64,000 bases of DNA from Peteryoungia algae. Lineage in GTDB: Bacteria; Pseudomonadota; Alphaproteobacteria; Rhizobiales; Rhizobiaceae. Location of the stretch: positions 3,242,501 to 3,306,500 of the forward strand of contig NZ_CP128477.1 of assembly GCF_030369675.1 (NCBI RefSeq). Reading direction: 5' to 3'. The position numbers and the translations under genes were made by a program. This document shows positions 21,374 through 30,851 of this stretch, in pieces (within the stretch, counting starts at the first letter, position 1; every line of letters begins with the position of its first letter). The notes under the pieces are model-generated. The model did no database searches. It had not been told where the DNA came from and saw only the letters and a program-made list of their open reading frames with translations.

Positions 21374-21561
21374 AAGCGGACGGCCCCGCACGTCGTGGGG
21401 TCGCTCCTTTTTCCGGAGAGCCCCTCGAAGGATTCGATCCGGTTCGCGCCCTCAAACAAGCCATACGGTTCTGATGGTTTCATGCTACTGGCGTGCGCGT
21501 GCGACACTAGCATCCATCCTCGGGAACAGCATCCGGGGTCTCCACCAGGAAAGATCGAGCC

Positions 21562-21906
21562 TTGGCCCGCAAGAACAGAGACGAGCTAGCTTTTGGGGAC
21601 GAGCCTACGCCAGAGCCCGTGTTCTGTCCGATGTGCGAGCGCGTCATCCCGGAGGATCAGAGAGACGAGCATCATCTTGTTCCCAAGAGCAAGGGTGGAA
21701 AGAAAACCGTTTGCCTGCACCGTATATGCCACGATCAGATCCATTCGATCTTTACCGATGCTCAACTCGCCAAGAAGTTTTCCACGATCGAAACAATCTT
21801 GGAAGACCCTGCGGTGCGGACATTCATCACGTGGGTGAGAAACAAGCCTCCTGGCTTTTCGGATCGTGCAAAGGAAACACGGCAGTCATTCCGTCGAGGC
21901 CGCTAG
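21562..21906 (+). CDS. HNH-family endonuclease-like protein
   Basis: A 114-aa protein. No ATG fits; TTG at 21562 after AGGAAAGATC gives ARKNRDELAFGDEPTPEPVF. A zinc-like CPMC precedes the HNH core DEHHLVPKSKGGKKTVCLHR-IC-HDQIHSIF, where the HH and following His/Asn-type positions form the metal site. The C-terminus WVRNKPPGFSDRAK is typical of a small rhizobial HNH family of which I know several uncharacterised copies. No partner methylase or phage gene is nearby. Nuclease activity is predicted but the biological role is unknown. Confidence 0.8.
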   Translation: MARKNRDELAFGDEPTPEPVFCPMCERVIPEDQRDEHHLVPKSKGGKKTVCLHRICHDQIHSIFTDAQLAKKFSTIETILEDPAVRTFITWVRNKPPGFSDRAKETRQSFRRGR

Positions 21907-22231
21907 CCGCAACAGGAAAAAGTTCCGGCTAGAGGCGAATGCTGCCGTGGCGAGAATGCGCCTTCGTTTCGGACGTTTGGCCGCAATAGGGTCTTTTCCA
22001 TAAGCGGACACTCGCTTTGCCGGGCGATTTGGCAACACACCCACCGTCTTTGTAGGCGCTTCACTCTGAACGTTTCTGCCTGCTAGATACTGCTGCCGGG
22101 AATGGGGTCGCATTCCCGCGCAGTTCAACAGGAGTGTCCTCAGCCGTCAGCATGCTTCCTGCCTGAGGCGAGCATTTGGCAGCAACAGAGTTTTGTGGTT
22201 CCTTGGACCTATGGTGTGGTCCTCAAACCCA
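21907..22231. other. Intergenic, no gene recognised
   Basis: These 325 bp lie between the HNH gene and the 3' end of the iron ABC operon. Short frames on both strands show no family resemblance. GGGAATGGGGTCGCATTCCC (22097-22116) forms a hairpin with arms GGGAATG/CATTCCC, which could stop either flanking transcript. Confidence 0.5.
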
Positions 22232-23026
22232 TCAGGTCGGGCCGGACGCACCTGTCGCATCTGGTCGCTGCGTGTAGTGTAGTGCAAACCGCATTCCGCC
22301 TGCCTCAACCACCGCGACAGGAAAATCGTAGATCCCCTGTAGCACGTCCGTGCGCATGATGACGTCAGGCGTCCCGTCGGCTGCGATCCGGCCATTCTTC
22401 ATCGCAATGATCCGGTCGGCGCTGGCTGATGCGTGGTTGATGTCGTGCAGCACGACGACGATGGTTCGGCCGGCTTCGTCGACGAGCCGGCGCAGTTCCA
22501 GCATCAGTTGGCGGGCGTGATACATGTCGAGATTGTTCAGGGGCTCGTCGAGCAGGATATAGTCGGTCCCTTGCGCATAGGTCATCGCCACCATCACCCG
22601 CTGCCGCTGGCCGCCGGACAGCCGATCAAGCGAGCGGTTGGCAAGGTCTTCGAGCTCGAAGCGGGCAAGCGCCTCCTTGACCATCGCCTTGTCCTCAGCC
22701 GTCATTCGCCCGCCGCCATGCGGAAACCGGCCGAAGCCGACCATTTCGCGCACGGTGACGCGCGGCGGCTGGCCGATATCCTGCCTCAGGATCGCGAGTT
22801 TTCTGGCGAGAGTTTTGCCGGGTGTCGAGCCGACCGGAAGCCCGTCGATGGTGACGGATCCCTGCTGCAGTGGCAACAGCCGGGCGGCTAGCGAGAGCAG
22901 GGTGGATTTGCCCGCCCCGTTCGGGCCGACCAGGGCGGTTAGGCCACCTCTCGGCAGAACGAGATCAATGCCATCCAGCACGCGCTGGCCCTCGCGATAA
23001 AGGCTGACGGATTGGATTTCGATCAT
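22232..23026 (-). CDS. Iron-siderophore ABC transporter ATPase (FepC/YclP-like)
   Basis: A 264-aa ATP-binding subunit that powers the importer encoded just upstream. Walker A is GPNGAGKST, the Q-loop ILRQD, the signature LSGGQRQRVMVAM, Walker B YILLDEPLNNLD, and the switch His is in VVLHDINHAS. The pattern MYHARQLMLELRRL is typical of the iron-complex group (EC 7.2.2 type). Its start overlaps the stop of the permease gene by 4 bp, so translation is coupled. The last ~10 residues (DATGASGPT) are an unusual unstructured tail. Confidence 0.93.
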   Translation of the reverse strand: MIEIQSVSLYREGQRVLDGIDLVLPRGGLTALVGPNGAGKSTLLSLAARLLPLQQGSVTIDGLPVGSTPGKTLARKLAILRQDIGQPPRVTVREMVGFGRFPHGGGRMTAEDKAMVKEALARFELEDLANRSLDRLSGGQRQRVMVAMTYAQGTDYILLDEPLNNLDMYHARQLMLELRRLVDEAGRTIVVVLHDINHASASADRIIAMKNGRIAADGTPDVIMRTDVLQGIYDFPVAVVEAGGMRFALHYTQRPDATGASGPT

Positions 23027-23967
23027 CGGGCTCGCCTCGCAAACAGAAACAGGATGAACACAAGGCCGCCGAGGAAATCGACGACCACAGAGAGCGTGCC
23101 GGCCTGGCCAAGCCCGTGCTGCAACAGCGTCTGCCCGCCGACCAGCACGATCACGCCGAGAAGCATGGCAACCACGAAGACGGAAGCGTGCCTGCGGGAG
23201 GATGTGAGCCGCTCGGCAAGCGCTGCGATCAACAGGCCGAAAAAGGTGACGGGCCCGACAAGCGCGGTGGCGACGGCGACCAGCAGTGACACGGTGATGA
23301 GCTGCACCAGCACCACCCGGTTCCAGTCGAGACCGAGGCCGATGGCCGTGTCACGTCCGAGTGCGGCGATGTCCAGCAGATGGCGGCGCGAGAATAGGAA
23401 GCCGCCGGCCAGGAGCGTGACGAGCGTCGCAATGGCGAGCAGATCGGTGTTCGGCGCGGAGAAGTTCGCATACATCGCCCGCTGCGCCACGGCGAATTCC
23501 TGCGGATCTATCAGCCGTGCCAGAAGGTTCGTCAGGCTACGAAAGAGCCCGCCGATGACGACACCCGCGAGCAGCATCAGCGTCAGATCCATCCGGCTTT
23601 TCAGCGCCGGCCAGAGGATGAGCATGGCGAGCAGCATCAGGGCGGACGCTTCCATGCCGAATTTCAGATGCGGCGAGAGCGAGACATAACCCAGCCCGCC
23701 CAGCGCAAAGACGAGGGCCGCCTGACCGAACTGGTAGAGCGCGTCCAGCCCCATGATCGAGGGTGTGAGGATGCGATTGCCGGTGATCGTCTGGAAGGTG
23801 ACGGTCGAGAGCGCGATGGCAACCGCGACGGTCACCAGCGCCGCAAGCCGGATCCCGCGCAGCTCCAACGCAAAAGCGATATTGCCGCGCAGGTTGACCG
23901 TCATGAAGGCGATGATGGAGGTGAGCGCAAGACAGAGAATAAGGCCGATAACGATCCGGTCACGCAT
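23023..23967 (-). CDS. Iron-siderophore ABC permease 2 (FecCD family)
   Basis: A 314-aa FecCD/BtuC-fold permease with about nine hydrophobic segments. LATVTFQTITGNRILTPSIM-type sequence (residues ~55-75) and GLDWNRVVLVQLITVSLLVA are typical of the YclO/FatC branch. GPVTFFGLLIAALAERLTSS is the coupling-loop region. The start at 23967 (MRDRIVIGLIL) overlaps the preceding permease stop by 8 bp; a longer open frame to 24183 is out of place inside that gene. It forms the heterodimeric channel with the 23960-24940 product. Confidence 0.92.
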   Translation of the reverse strand: MRDRIVIGLILCLALTSIIAFMTVNLRGNIAFALELRGIRLAALVTVAVAIALSTVTFQTITGNRILTPSIMGLDALYQFGQAALVFALGGLGYVSLSPHLKFGMEASALMLLAMLILWPALKSRMDLTLMLLAGVVIGGLFRSLTNLLARLIDPQEFAVAQRAMYANFSAPNTDLLAIATLVTLLAGGFLFSRRHLLDIAALGRDTAIGLGLDWNRVVLVQLITVSLLVAVATALVGPVTFFGLLIAALAERLTSSRRHASVFVVAMLLGVIVLVGGQTLLQHGLGQAGTLSVVVDFLGGLVFILFLFARRAR

Positions 23968-24940
23968 CGCGGCGCTCCCGCAGGATGAACCAGAGGAAGA
24001 CCGCCGGTCCGATGACACCCATGACCGTGCCGACAGGGATCTCGTAAGGAAAGCGCATGACGCGCCCGGCGATGTCGGAGGCGAGCACGAGGATTGCCCC
24101 GCCGAGTGCCACGAGCGGCAGTGTGCCGCGCAGATTGTCGCCCGAGAGGCGCGAGATGAGATTGGGCACGACGAGGCCGACAAAGGGGATGAGCCCGACG
24201 ACGACGACCGAGAGCGCCGACATGACGGAGACCAGCACCAGCCCGATCTGGGTCATCCGGCGATAATCGATGCCGAGGCTGGTCGCCTGGTCCTTGCCGA
24301 GCGCCATGATCGTCAGCCGGTCGGCGATCACGGTGGCCACACCGACGATAACGAAGGCGACGAAGAGCAGTTCGTAACGGCCTTTCAGCACGCCGGAGAA
24401 TTCGCCATTGGTCCAAATGTCGAGATATTGCAGGAGATCGGTTTGCCAGGCGACATAGGTGACGGCCGCTCCCACTACGCCGCCATAGACAAGGCCGAAG
24501 AGCGGCACGAGATGCGGCTGTTCCGGCGGCAGGCGGTGCGCGGTGGCGAGGAACAGAGCCGTGCCGATGAGCGCACAGCCGCTGGCGACCAGCGCTTTTA
24601 CTCCCAGGCCGGCAGCCGGCAGAAAGAGCGTCACGATCAGGATGCCGAGCGCTGCACTCTGGGCGGTGCCCGCGGTCGAGGGCTCGACGAAGCGGTTGCG
24701 CGTCAGCGTCTGCATGATCTGGCCGGCGACCGCCAGCCCGGCGCCGCAGAGCACGGCGGCAAGCGTGCGCGGCAGCCGGCTGATGGCCATGAGATCGCCA
24801 AAGGGCATCCCCCCCTCGGTGCCGGACAACGACAGCTCCTGCACGCCGATCGCAAGGCTCAAGACGACGAGAAGCGCCAGGCAGAGCCCGGCGCCGATCA
24901 TTGCGCGACGATGGTGTGTCTCAAGTTTGGCAGACATCAC
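23960..24940 (-). CDS. Iron-siderophore ABC permease 1 (FecCD family)
   Basis: A 326-aa FecCD-family permease. RLPRTLAAVLCGAGLAVAGQ-IMQTLTRNRFVEPSTAG is the strongly conserved first block, and GLIPFVGLVVPNLISRL with EIPVGTVMGVIGPAVFLWFI the later ones. Start at 24940 or 24937 (MM); the former overlaps the binding-protein stop by 4 bp (ATGA). Together with the next permease it forms the transmembrane pore for a ferric siderophore or related chelate. Confidence 0.92.
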   Translation of the reverse strand: MMSAKLETHHRRAMIGAGLCLALLVVLSLAIGVQELSLSGTEGGMPFGDLMAISRLPRTLAAVLCGAGLAVAGQIMQTLTRNRFVEPSTAGTAQSAALGILIVTLFLPAAGLGVKALVASGCALIGTALFLATAHRLPPEQPHLVPLFGLVYGGVVGAAVTYVAWQTDLLQYLDIWTNGEFSGVLKGRYELLFVAFVIVGVATVIADRLTIMALGKDQATSLGIDYRRMTQIGLVLVSVMSALSVVVVGLIPFVGLVVPNLISRLSGDNLRGTLPLVALGGAILVLASDIAGRVMRFPYEIPVGTVMGVIGPAVFLWFILRERRDA

Positions 24941-25848
24941 TGGCTGGCGGAGAATGCGGCCTCGATGGTGGCCAGGACCCGTTCGGTAGCCTTCAATCCG
25001 CCGGCGGCGATGTAGAAATCGGCCGACGGCAAATAGATCACCTGGCCGGTCTTCCAGGCTTTGGTCTCGGCGACCAGCGCATTGTCGAGCGTTGCCTTGG
25101 CATTTTGGTCATTGGCGCCAATGGCGGCTGCCCGGTCGAGCACCAGCAGCCAGTCGGGATTGGCTTTGGCGATGAATTCGAAGGAGACCGGCTCGCCATG
25201 GGTGGCGGCTTCAACGTCGTCCACGACGGCTGGTAGGTCGAGCGCCTTGTGCACCCAGCCGAAGCGGGAATCGATACCGTAAGCTGTGATCTTCGGCCCG
25301 TTGGTCATCACGATCAGCCCCCGGCCCTTGCCCTGAACGGCGGCCTTGGCGCGGGCGAGCGCTGCGTCGAAATCGGCAACGACCTTTTCGGCCTCCGCCT
25401 GCTTGCCGAAGATCGCACCATAGGTCTTGGCCCGCTTACGCGCCTGGTCAATCACGTCGATGCCGTCCATGGTCATGTCGAGCGAGGGCGCGACCTTCGA
25501 CGTTTCCTTTTCCCTGCCGGAAGAGCGACCGCCAACGATGATGAGGTCAGGTGCAAGCGCGCTCAAGGCTTCGAGATTGGGCTCGAATATGTCGCCGACG
25601 ACCTCGGCCTTGCCCTTCAGGTCCGAGAGTTCGGAAAGATAAAGGTTTTCCGGGATGCCGGCCGGCATCACGCCGATCGCCAGCAGCGTATCAAGTGCTG
25701 CAATGTCGAAGACCGCAATCTTCGACGGTGTTTCCTCGACGGTGACCTTGCCAGCATAGGTCTCGACGTCGAGTGCAAGCGCCGGCAGGGTGGCGAGGAC
25801 GAGGCCTGCGGCAATCAGTGCGCGGCGGGTCAAGGGGCGAATAAACAT
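24937..25848 (-). CDS. Periplasmic siderophore-binding protein (YclQ/FatB-like)
   Basis: A 303-aa class-III solute-binding protein that delivers an iron chelate to the FecCD permeases. A Tat-like start (FIRPLTRRALIAAGLVLATL) ends near ALA. IAVFDIAALDTLLAIGVMPA, FEPNLEALSALAPDLIIVGG and LKATERVLATIEAAF are family blocks of the YclQ/FatB/CeuE group that binds catecholate-type siderophores in other bacteria. The ligand here is not determined. It lies 77 bp after the receptor gene on the same strand. Confidence 0.9.
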   Translation of the reverse strand: MFIRPLTRRALIAAGLVLATLPALALDVETYAGKVTVEETPSKIAVFDIAALDTLLAIGVMPAGIPENLYLSELSDLKGKAEVVGDIFEPNLEALSALAPDLIIVGGRSSGREKETSKVAPSLDMTMDGIDVIDQARKRAKTYGAIFGKQAEAEKVVADFDAALARAKAAVQGKGRGLIVMTNGPKITAYGIDSRFGWVHKALDLPAVVDDVEAATHGEPVSFEFIAKANPDWLLVLDRAAAIGANDQNAKATLDNALVAETKAWKTGQVIYLPSADFYIAAGGLKATERVLATIEAAFSASQ

Positions 25849-25925
25849 GGTCGTTTCTTCCTGATGTCAGATGGTCATGGGTCGCCCTCCGCCGGTTTCG
25901 CGACGAACAGCAATGTCTTTCGGGA

Positions 25926-28232
25926 TCAGAAGGTCGCCTTGACTGACAGCAGGAAGGTGCGGCCCTGCTCGTATAGGGGCTCAACATTGCCGAATTCCTG
26001 GCCATAGGTGGCGCGGCTCGCATAGGTCTCGTTGAAGAGGTTCTGCACTTCTGCGCGGAACGTCATGTGAGAGAGCTGTTCGGGCTTCCATTCTGTGTAG
26101 ATGTTGACGACTTCATAGGCCACATAGGTGCTCGCGCCGTCTTCGAATTCGGGTGCAAACTCCATGTCGCCGCCGACTGTCAGGCCCCAGTCGCTGAAGG
26201 TGTGAGCTGCTGAAATGGTGATGATGTCGCCAACTGGTGTGGTGAGGTAGTTGCCCGTGTCGGAATCGGCCGGCAAGCCATCGATTTCCGCATTCACCCG
26301 TGTGTACTTCACCTTGATGAAGCCGTCGGTCCAGTCATAGCCTGCCCCCACTTCGAAGCCCCAGGTCTCGACGTCATAATTTTGGTTGGCCCGCGCAGCA
26401 GCCCATTTCGCCACGCGCGCATCCTGGATCATGCTGCGGAAAAGGCTCCCCTCGGCAGTGAAGCCGTCATGGTGGAATTCGAGCCCGGCGGTCGCGTTAT
26501 TGGCAGTCGTCACCTCCGGCCCCTCTAGGCCATAGTTCCAGGCGGGGTTCATGATGAAGGCTTCCGCAAGCGGAATACCCGCCCAGACATGGCTTGCACC
26601 GGCCTTGGCCGTCAGGAAGCTCGTCAGGTCGTATTCCACGGACGCATTGCCGCTGAGACCGGCATGGTCCCACTTCTCGCCCGTCGTGCCCTCGAACCAC
26701 TGCTTGTCGGCGCGTCCGCCAAAGGACAGCCGCATGGCATCAACAGGCTCGATCCGCACCTGTGTATAGATGCCGACGTTGCGCGCGCGTTCGGAGGCGT
26801 CCTCCGTATATCCGAGCGGCTCGCTAGCGGTTTCCAGTTCGATCTTGTCGCTGTAGAAGTCCAGACCGGCGACAATGTTGCCGTTTTCCAGCGTGAACTT
26901 GTTCTCGAACTTGCCGTTCAGGCTGCCGCTCTCGCCCTGTCCGTCATAGGAAGCGCCCACGCCACCGCCGGCATTGTAGAAGATCGGCGTTTCGACCGAG
27001 CTGTGGCTGTAGGCCAGCCGCACAGTTGGGTCCCACCAGCCTTCCGGCGTTGTATCCGTATAGGTGAAGACGGTATTGTCGCGTTCAAGCTTGTAATTGC
27101 GATAGGCCGGCTCCCAGGGACGCCCGGTCGTGACCACGCTGGCATTTGCGCGGTAAGGCCGATCTGCGTCGTCGCGCACCCGCTCATGACTGATCTCGAA
27201 GCGATCGCCGCTTTCGGCCTCATAGGCCAGCTTGCCGAGGCCGCTCAGGAGGTTTGTCTCGGTGCCACGGACCTCATCGCCGTTTCCTGCTTCGTAATTG
27301 CCGCCTTTGCCATAGTTCAGGAAGCCGAGAAACTCGAAGCCATCCTGCATGGCCCAGCCGCCAAGGCCGGTGGTGAAGGTATTGCTGTTCGAATTGTAGG
27401 TCTCCGACACCATGCCGCCGAAGCCGTTTTGCGTGAGCAGGTCTTTGACATCTTTCGTCTCATAGGCAATTGAGCCGGCCAGAGCGCCCGGGCCTACATC
27501 GGCAGGTGCGATGCCGGCATCGACGTCGACGGCCTTCAGCAGCGATGGATCGATCAGGTTTGTGGCATTGTGATGGAAGACGCGGTTGTTCTGACGGCTG
27601 CCGTCAATGCTGACTGCGAGCGTCGTTTCTTCCAGCCCGTTGACATAGACCTTCTGCGAGGTCGGGATCGAGCTTCCGACGCTCACCCCCGCTTCGTCGC
27701 GGAAGACGTCGGCGACGCTGGTCGGATTGCGCGCTGCGAGTTCTTCGGCACCGATGTTGACGGAGCTGACGCTGGTCTCGGCCCGCTGGCCGGTGACATT
27801 GATCTCACCGATCACTGTTGAACCATCGGCTGCAGGCGCGCCACCGGTGACACCAGAAGACTGGTCGCCGACGACGACCGTGCCATTGCTGATGCGCCAG
27901 GAAAGTCCGGTGCCGGACAAAAGCTGCGACAGGGCAGCTTCGGTCGAAAGCGTCCCGGAGACGGCAGCGGAATTCGCGCCGCGGGCCGCCTCTGCCGGCA
28001 GAGAAACCTGCAGGCCGGATTGGCGGCCGAAGGCCCTCAGCGCATTGGCAAGCGGTTGTGCCGGAATGACATAGGCGCGGGTCGCCGCACTCACCGGCGC
28101 CGTCTGCGCCACGACGGGCATCGTGAAAGGTCCGGCCAGAAGCGCAAACGCGCAGGCGGTTGTGGTCATAAGGCGGCGCGACTGTGCCCCGATCAAGGCG
28201 CCGCGATCCGCAGTAAGTCTTGTCACTGTCAT
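25926..28232 (-). CDS. TonB-dependent receptor with N-terminal STN signalling domain
   Basis: A 768-aa outer-membrane receptor from the start at 28232 (GGGGACAAGT before ATG); another ATG at 28244 and a longer frame to 28295 are less likely. The signal peptide (TTACAFALLAGPFTMPVVAQ) is followed by an STN domain (residues ~55-125, IPAQPLANALRAFGRQSGLQ, LSTEAALSQLLSGTGLSWRI). A plug with ARNPTSVADVFRDEAGVSV and DPSLLKAVDVDAGIAPADVG follows, then a barrel ending in LSVKATF. The STN domain fits surface signalling through the adjacent FecR and FecI. Plug features resemble siderophore and haem receptors; the ligand is uncertain. Confidence 0.93.
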   Translation of the reverse strand: MTVTRLTADRGALIGAQSRRLMTTTACAFALLAGPFTMPVVAQTAPVSAATRAYVIPAQPLANALRAFGRQSGLQVSLPAEAARGANSAAVSGTLSTEAALSQLLSGTGLSWRISNGTVVVGDQSSGVTGGAPAADGSTVIGEINVTGQRAETSVSSVNIGAEELAARNPTSVADVFRDEAGVSVGSSIPTSQKVYVNGLEETTLAVSIDGSRQNNRVFHHNATNLIDPSLLKAVDVDAGIAPADVGPGALAGSIAYETKDVKDLLTQNGFGGMVSETYNSNSNTFTTGLGGWAMQDGFEFLGFLNYGKGGNYEAGNGDEVRGTETNLLSGLGKLAYEAESGDRFEISHERVRDDADRPYRANASVVTTGRPWEPAYRNYKLERDNTVFTYTDTTPEGWWDPTVRLAYSHSSVETPIFYNAGGGVGASYDGQGESGSLNGKFENKFTLENGNIVAGLDFYSDKIELETASEPLGYTEDASERARNVGIYTQVRIEPVDAMRLSFGGRADKQWFEGTTGEKWDHAGLSGNASVEYDLTSFLTAKAGASHVWAGIPLAEAFIMNPAWNYGLEGPEVTTANNATAGLEFHHDGFTAEGSLFRSMIQDARVAKWAAARANQNYDVETWGFEVGAGYDWTDGFIKVKYTRVNAEIDGLPADSDTGNYLTTPVGDIITISAAHTFSDWGLTVGGDMEFAPEFEDGASTYVAYEVVNIYTEWKPEQLSHMTFRAEVQNLFNETYASRATYGQEFGNVEPLYEQGRTFLLSVKATF

Positions 28233-28370
28233 ACTTGTCCCCATACTCAACCGGCTTAAGCCGGGTTCGAGATTAAATACGAGTGAAAGTGACAAGTTTT
28301 TCAGGCGGCATTCATCTTTTTGCGATGGTTCGCGAAATATTGATCAAGATACTGAATTGCAGCGATTATT

Positions 28371-29432
28371 TCAGCGACTTGAGACGATGCGCAGATAGGG
28401 AGACGCCGCCCGCACCTGAAGACCGAAGGCGGCAGCCAGTGCCGTTAGCGCCCGGTCTGGATCGCTCAGGTCATAAAGGCCGGTGACCCGCAGCGTGGCG
28501 AGGTCGCTTTCCGGCAGCATGATCCAGGCTGGATGCTGGCGCTGGATGAGCGCCACGACATCCCCGAGCGCCTGATCGGTGACGGACAGGCGTCCCTCGC
28601 GCCAGAGTGCGATATCGCCGGGGTCGACCCGGCTCAGTTCCGCTTTGCCGCCCCTGCGGTCGACTGTTGCGACGTCACCGGGCGCAAGCGTCAGCTCCGT
28701 GCCGTTCTCTACCCCCTGAGGGCGTAGCGCAATCGACCCATGTGCCAGTTCCACGCGCGTGCCATGGCCTGTGTCGCGCACGCTGAAGGCTGTGCCCAGC
28801 ACCCGCACGGAGGCGTCCTGTGCATCCACGACAAAGGGTCGGGTGGCATCCCGCTCGACCTCGAAGAAGGCTTCGCCGGCCAGTAGTCGGACATGCCGCG
28901 CCGTCCCGTCGACGTCATCCGCTAGTGCCGTATAGGGCGCGAGCGTCACCCGCGATCCGTCGGCCAACGTCACGATCCGTGTTTCGCCGGCGCCCGTTAG
29001 AAAATCGGCTTCGAGGCGGATCTGCAGCGCCGGGCCGAACAGGGCTACGACGAGACCGGCGGACATCAGGCAGGCCGCTGCGAGCCGAAGGCTGCGGCGG
29101 GACAGGCGCAAACCGATCGGTGAAACCCGCGATGCAGGCGAGGGACGTGTGCTCTGCAGCGCGACATCCGGCAAGGCTGCGGGGCGATCGCCAAGGGCTG
29201 CCCAGGTGCGACAGATCCGTGTCCAGGCCGCGGCATGGGTTTCTGACGCCTGCAGCCAGTCTCCCCAGGCCGCCATCAGCGCGGGGTCTGCCGGCGTGTC
29301 GCGCAACAGCATGAACCAGTCCATCGCTTCTTCGAGGAGCATGGTGCCCTGCTGTTCTGGCTGATCCGTGACACTCACCGCTTGGCTGTTCCCTGGTTGC
29401 TTGGTTGCTCCGCACGCGGGCCTAGACGGCAT
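28371..29432 (-). CDS. fecR: FecR-family transmembrane anti-sigma regulator
   Basis: A 353-aa FecR-like protein that carries the receptor signal to an ECF sigma factor. The cytoplasmic N-terminus has EAMDWFMLLRDTPADPALMA-AWGDWLQAS with the conserved tryptophans. One membrane segment lies near residue ~115 (LAAACLMSAGLVVALFGPAL). The periplasmic FecR domain has ETRIVTLADGSRVTLAPYTA and RLLAGEAFFEVERDATRPFV, and a C-terminal STN-like part interacts with receptors in the family. The true start is uncertain: ATG 29432 is the longest, while GTG near 29378 or an inner ATG are possible. It follows the sigma gene after 103 bp. Confidence 0.9.
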   Translation of the reverse strand: MPSRPACGATKQPGNSQAVSVTDQPEQQGTMLLEEAMDWFMLLRDTPADPALMAAWGDWLQASETHAAAWTRICRTWAALGDRPAALPDVALQSTRPSPASRVSPIGLRLSRRSLRLAAACLMSAGLVVALFGPALQIRLEADFLTGAGETRIVTLADGSRVTLAPYTALADDVDGTARHVRLLAGEAFFEVERDATRPFVVDAQDASVRVLGTAFSVRDTGHGTRVELAHGSIALRPQGVENGTELTLAPGDVATVDRRGGKAELSRVDPGDIALWREGRLSVTDQALGDVVALIQRQHPAWIMLPESDLATLRVTGLYDLSDPDRALTALAAAFGLQVRAASPYLRIVSSR

Positions 29433-29535
29433 TGCGCGTGGTCTTTCGATGTGTCCGTCTTGTGAGCGAACTTATCTGTGCCTGCTGGATATACGATTGG
29501 CTGGATGTCCTTTTTCACGTGCGCCTCGACATTTT

Positions 29536-30051
29536 TCAATGGCTCCCCCGGTCAAGCGACAGGGCTATCTTCACCATGCCGGCGCGGATCAGCCGGTGGG
29601 CCGTCGCGACTGAAATCTTCAGCTCGCCGGCGATTGCCTCCAGCGTCCAGCCCTCGATCCGGTAGAGTTCGATCGCGCGGCGTGTCTCTGGCGGCAATTC
29701 CTCCAGCGTCTGCGAGGCAACCCTTGCCTGATCTGCGAAAAGAACTGATTCCTCCGGTGTGCCCTGTTCCTGCGGCAGGATCCAGAACGGCGGATCGACC
29801 TCTCGGCCGCGCGTCTCGATGGTACGGCGCTTCAACTGGTCAAGAGCGAGATTGCGCACGATGCTGTAGAAATAGGACAGGACCTGGCGCGGCGCATAGT
29901 CATCCGATTCCCTAGGCTTCAGCCGCAGAAAGGCGTCCTGCACGATATCCTCTGCCTGATCACGGGATCCCAGCAGCCGGGTGGCATAGTCCACCAATGC
30001 CGACCTGTGTTCCAGGAAAAACGCGATCTGGCGCGGGGTCTGTGCGCTCAT
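29536..30051 (-). CDS. fecI: FecI-like ECF sigma factor
   Basis: A 171-aa extracytoplasmic-function sigma factor. Region 2 has HRSALVDYATRLLGSRDQAE-DIVQDAFLRL; region 4 has ELPPETRRAIELYRIEGWTL-EAIAGELKISVATAHRLIRAG, the -35-binding helix. AGGACT precedes the ATG at 30051. The order sigma, FecR, receptor, ABC importer predicts that loaded receptor activates this factor through FecR to switch on its own uptake genes. Any Fur or Irr site upstream was not recognised. Confidence 0.92.
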   Translation of the reverse strand: MSAQTPRQIAFFLEHRSALVDYATRLLGSRDQAEDIVQDAFLRLKPRESDDYAPRQVLSYFYSIVRNLALDQLKRRTIETRGREVDPPFWILPQEQGTPEESVLFADQARVASQTLEELPPETRRAIELYRIEGWTLEAIAGELKISVATAHRLIRAGMVKIALSLDRGSH

Positions 30052-30423
30052 AGTCCTAATGCGGTTGAAAGTTGATAGAAAAGGTATGCTTTCCTATCGC
30101 GCAACCACGGTTAAGGCAATTGGCAGTTATGCGCACGCCGCATTGCGGACCTGCACGCCCCCCGGCTTTCCTAAGCAGGGGCTGGCGGAACGTGCTGCGC
30201 GTTCCGCTCACCGCCACATTAAGGTAATGATTCCCGCTTTGCGCTGTCATTTCGGTCTTTGTGCAGCTCTCGATCCAACCCGAAAGCGGTCGTTCGCTTT
30301 TGCCCGGTCAGAGGCCTTGAATCGGTGAGAAGCCGCCATTCCCTGCGATTTGCGTCGATGACAGCTTCGCTGACGAGCAAATTGTGAATATCTTGCGTCC
30401 GAAACCTCAGCTATTTCCGTTGG
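30052..30423. other. Intergenic upstream of fecI, with an inverted repeat
   Basis: These 372 bp should contain the fecI promoter. GCGGAACG (30185-30192) and CGTTCCGC (30200-30207) form a perfect 8-bp inverted repeat with a 7-bp spacer, about 135 bp upstream of the start. It could be an operator or an RNA hairpin. No coding gene is recognised. Confidence 0.4.
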
Positions 30424-30851
30424 CTATCGAGGTAGCAGTGCCTCCGGCATGTCCTGATAGCAAACAGGCCGCCGGAACCTGCGGATTGACAATGTACCAA
30501 CCGAGGTCGCACCAAAGTTGGTGCTCGCAGGCTGGCCCACAGTGCGGCCGCGTTCACCTTGCAGCCGCCCGGCAGGAAGACCTGTTTCCTGCGTGCCGAT
30601 CTCCGTAATCTGGTCGCCGCGCGCCTCGATCTCGTCTGCAATTGCGTTCAGGAACTCCGCGCGCGCCTCCCGCGTGGAATAGCCATAGGTCCAGAAGGCG
30701 TCTTCTGCCGCAATGCAGGCGCGGTCAATCAGCTCCGCGGTGCCGATGCTGAATTCGTGCGCCGGGCCATCAGCGGGCTCCGAGCGGAGGTCGCATCGCC
30801 TGCGATCCAGTTGCCGGCGATCAAGTGCTTTCCGTGAGGAGTAAAAGACAT
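30424..30851 (-). pseudogene. Alpha-ketoglutarate semialdehyde dehydrogenase-like, internally deleted
   Basis: ATG at 30851 begins SFTPHGKHLIAGNWIAGDAT, the N-terminus of NADP-type aldehyde dehydrogenases of the alpha-ketoglutaric-semialdehyde group. After one frameshift (near 30777) it continues GPAHEFSIGTAELIDRACIA and TGLPAGRLQGERGRTVGQ. It then jumps in frame to PASTNFGATSVGTLSIRRF and RPVCYQDMPEALLP, which is the extreme C-terminus. Some 350 residues, with the catalytic Cys and Glu, are gone. The gene would have oxidised the product of the adjacent keto-deoxy-sugar-acid dehydratase. Confidence 0.75.

Noticed and set aside
23753..25015. 420-codon plus-strand frame over the iron permeases
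   Set aside because: Charged, repetitive translation (DEGDEEQ-rich) opposite hydrophobic helices, a typical mirror of membrane-protein codons.
30185..30207. Inverted repeat upstream of fecI as an EcfG-type promoter (contains GGAAC and CGTT)
   Set aside because: The GGAAC to CGTT spacing is far shorter than 16-17 bp, so it does not fit the consensus; kept only as an inverted repeat.
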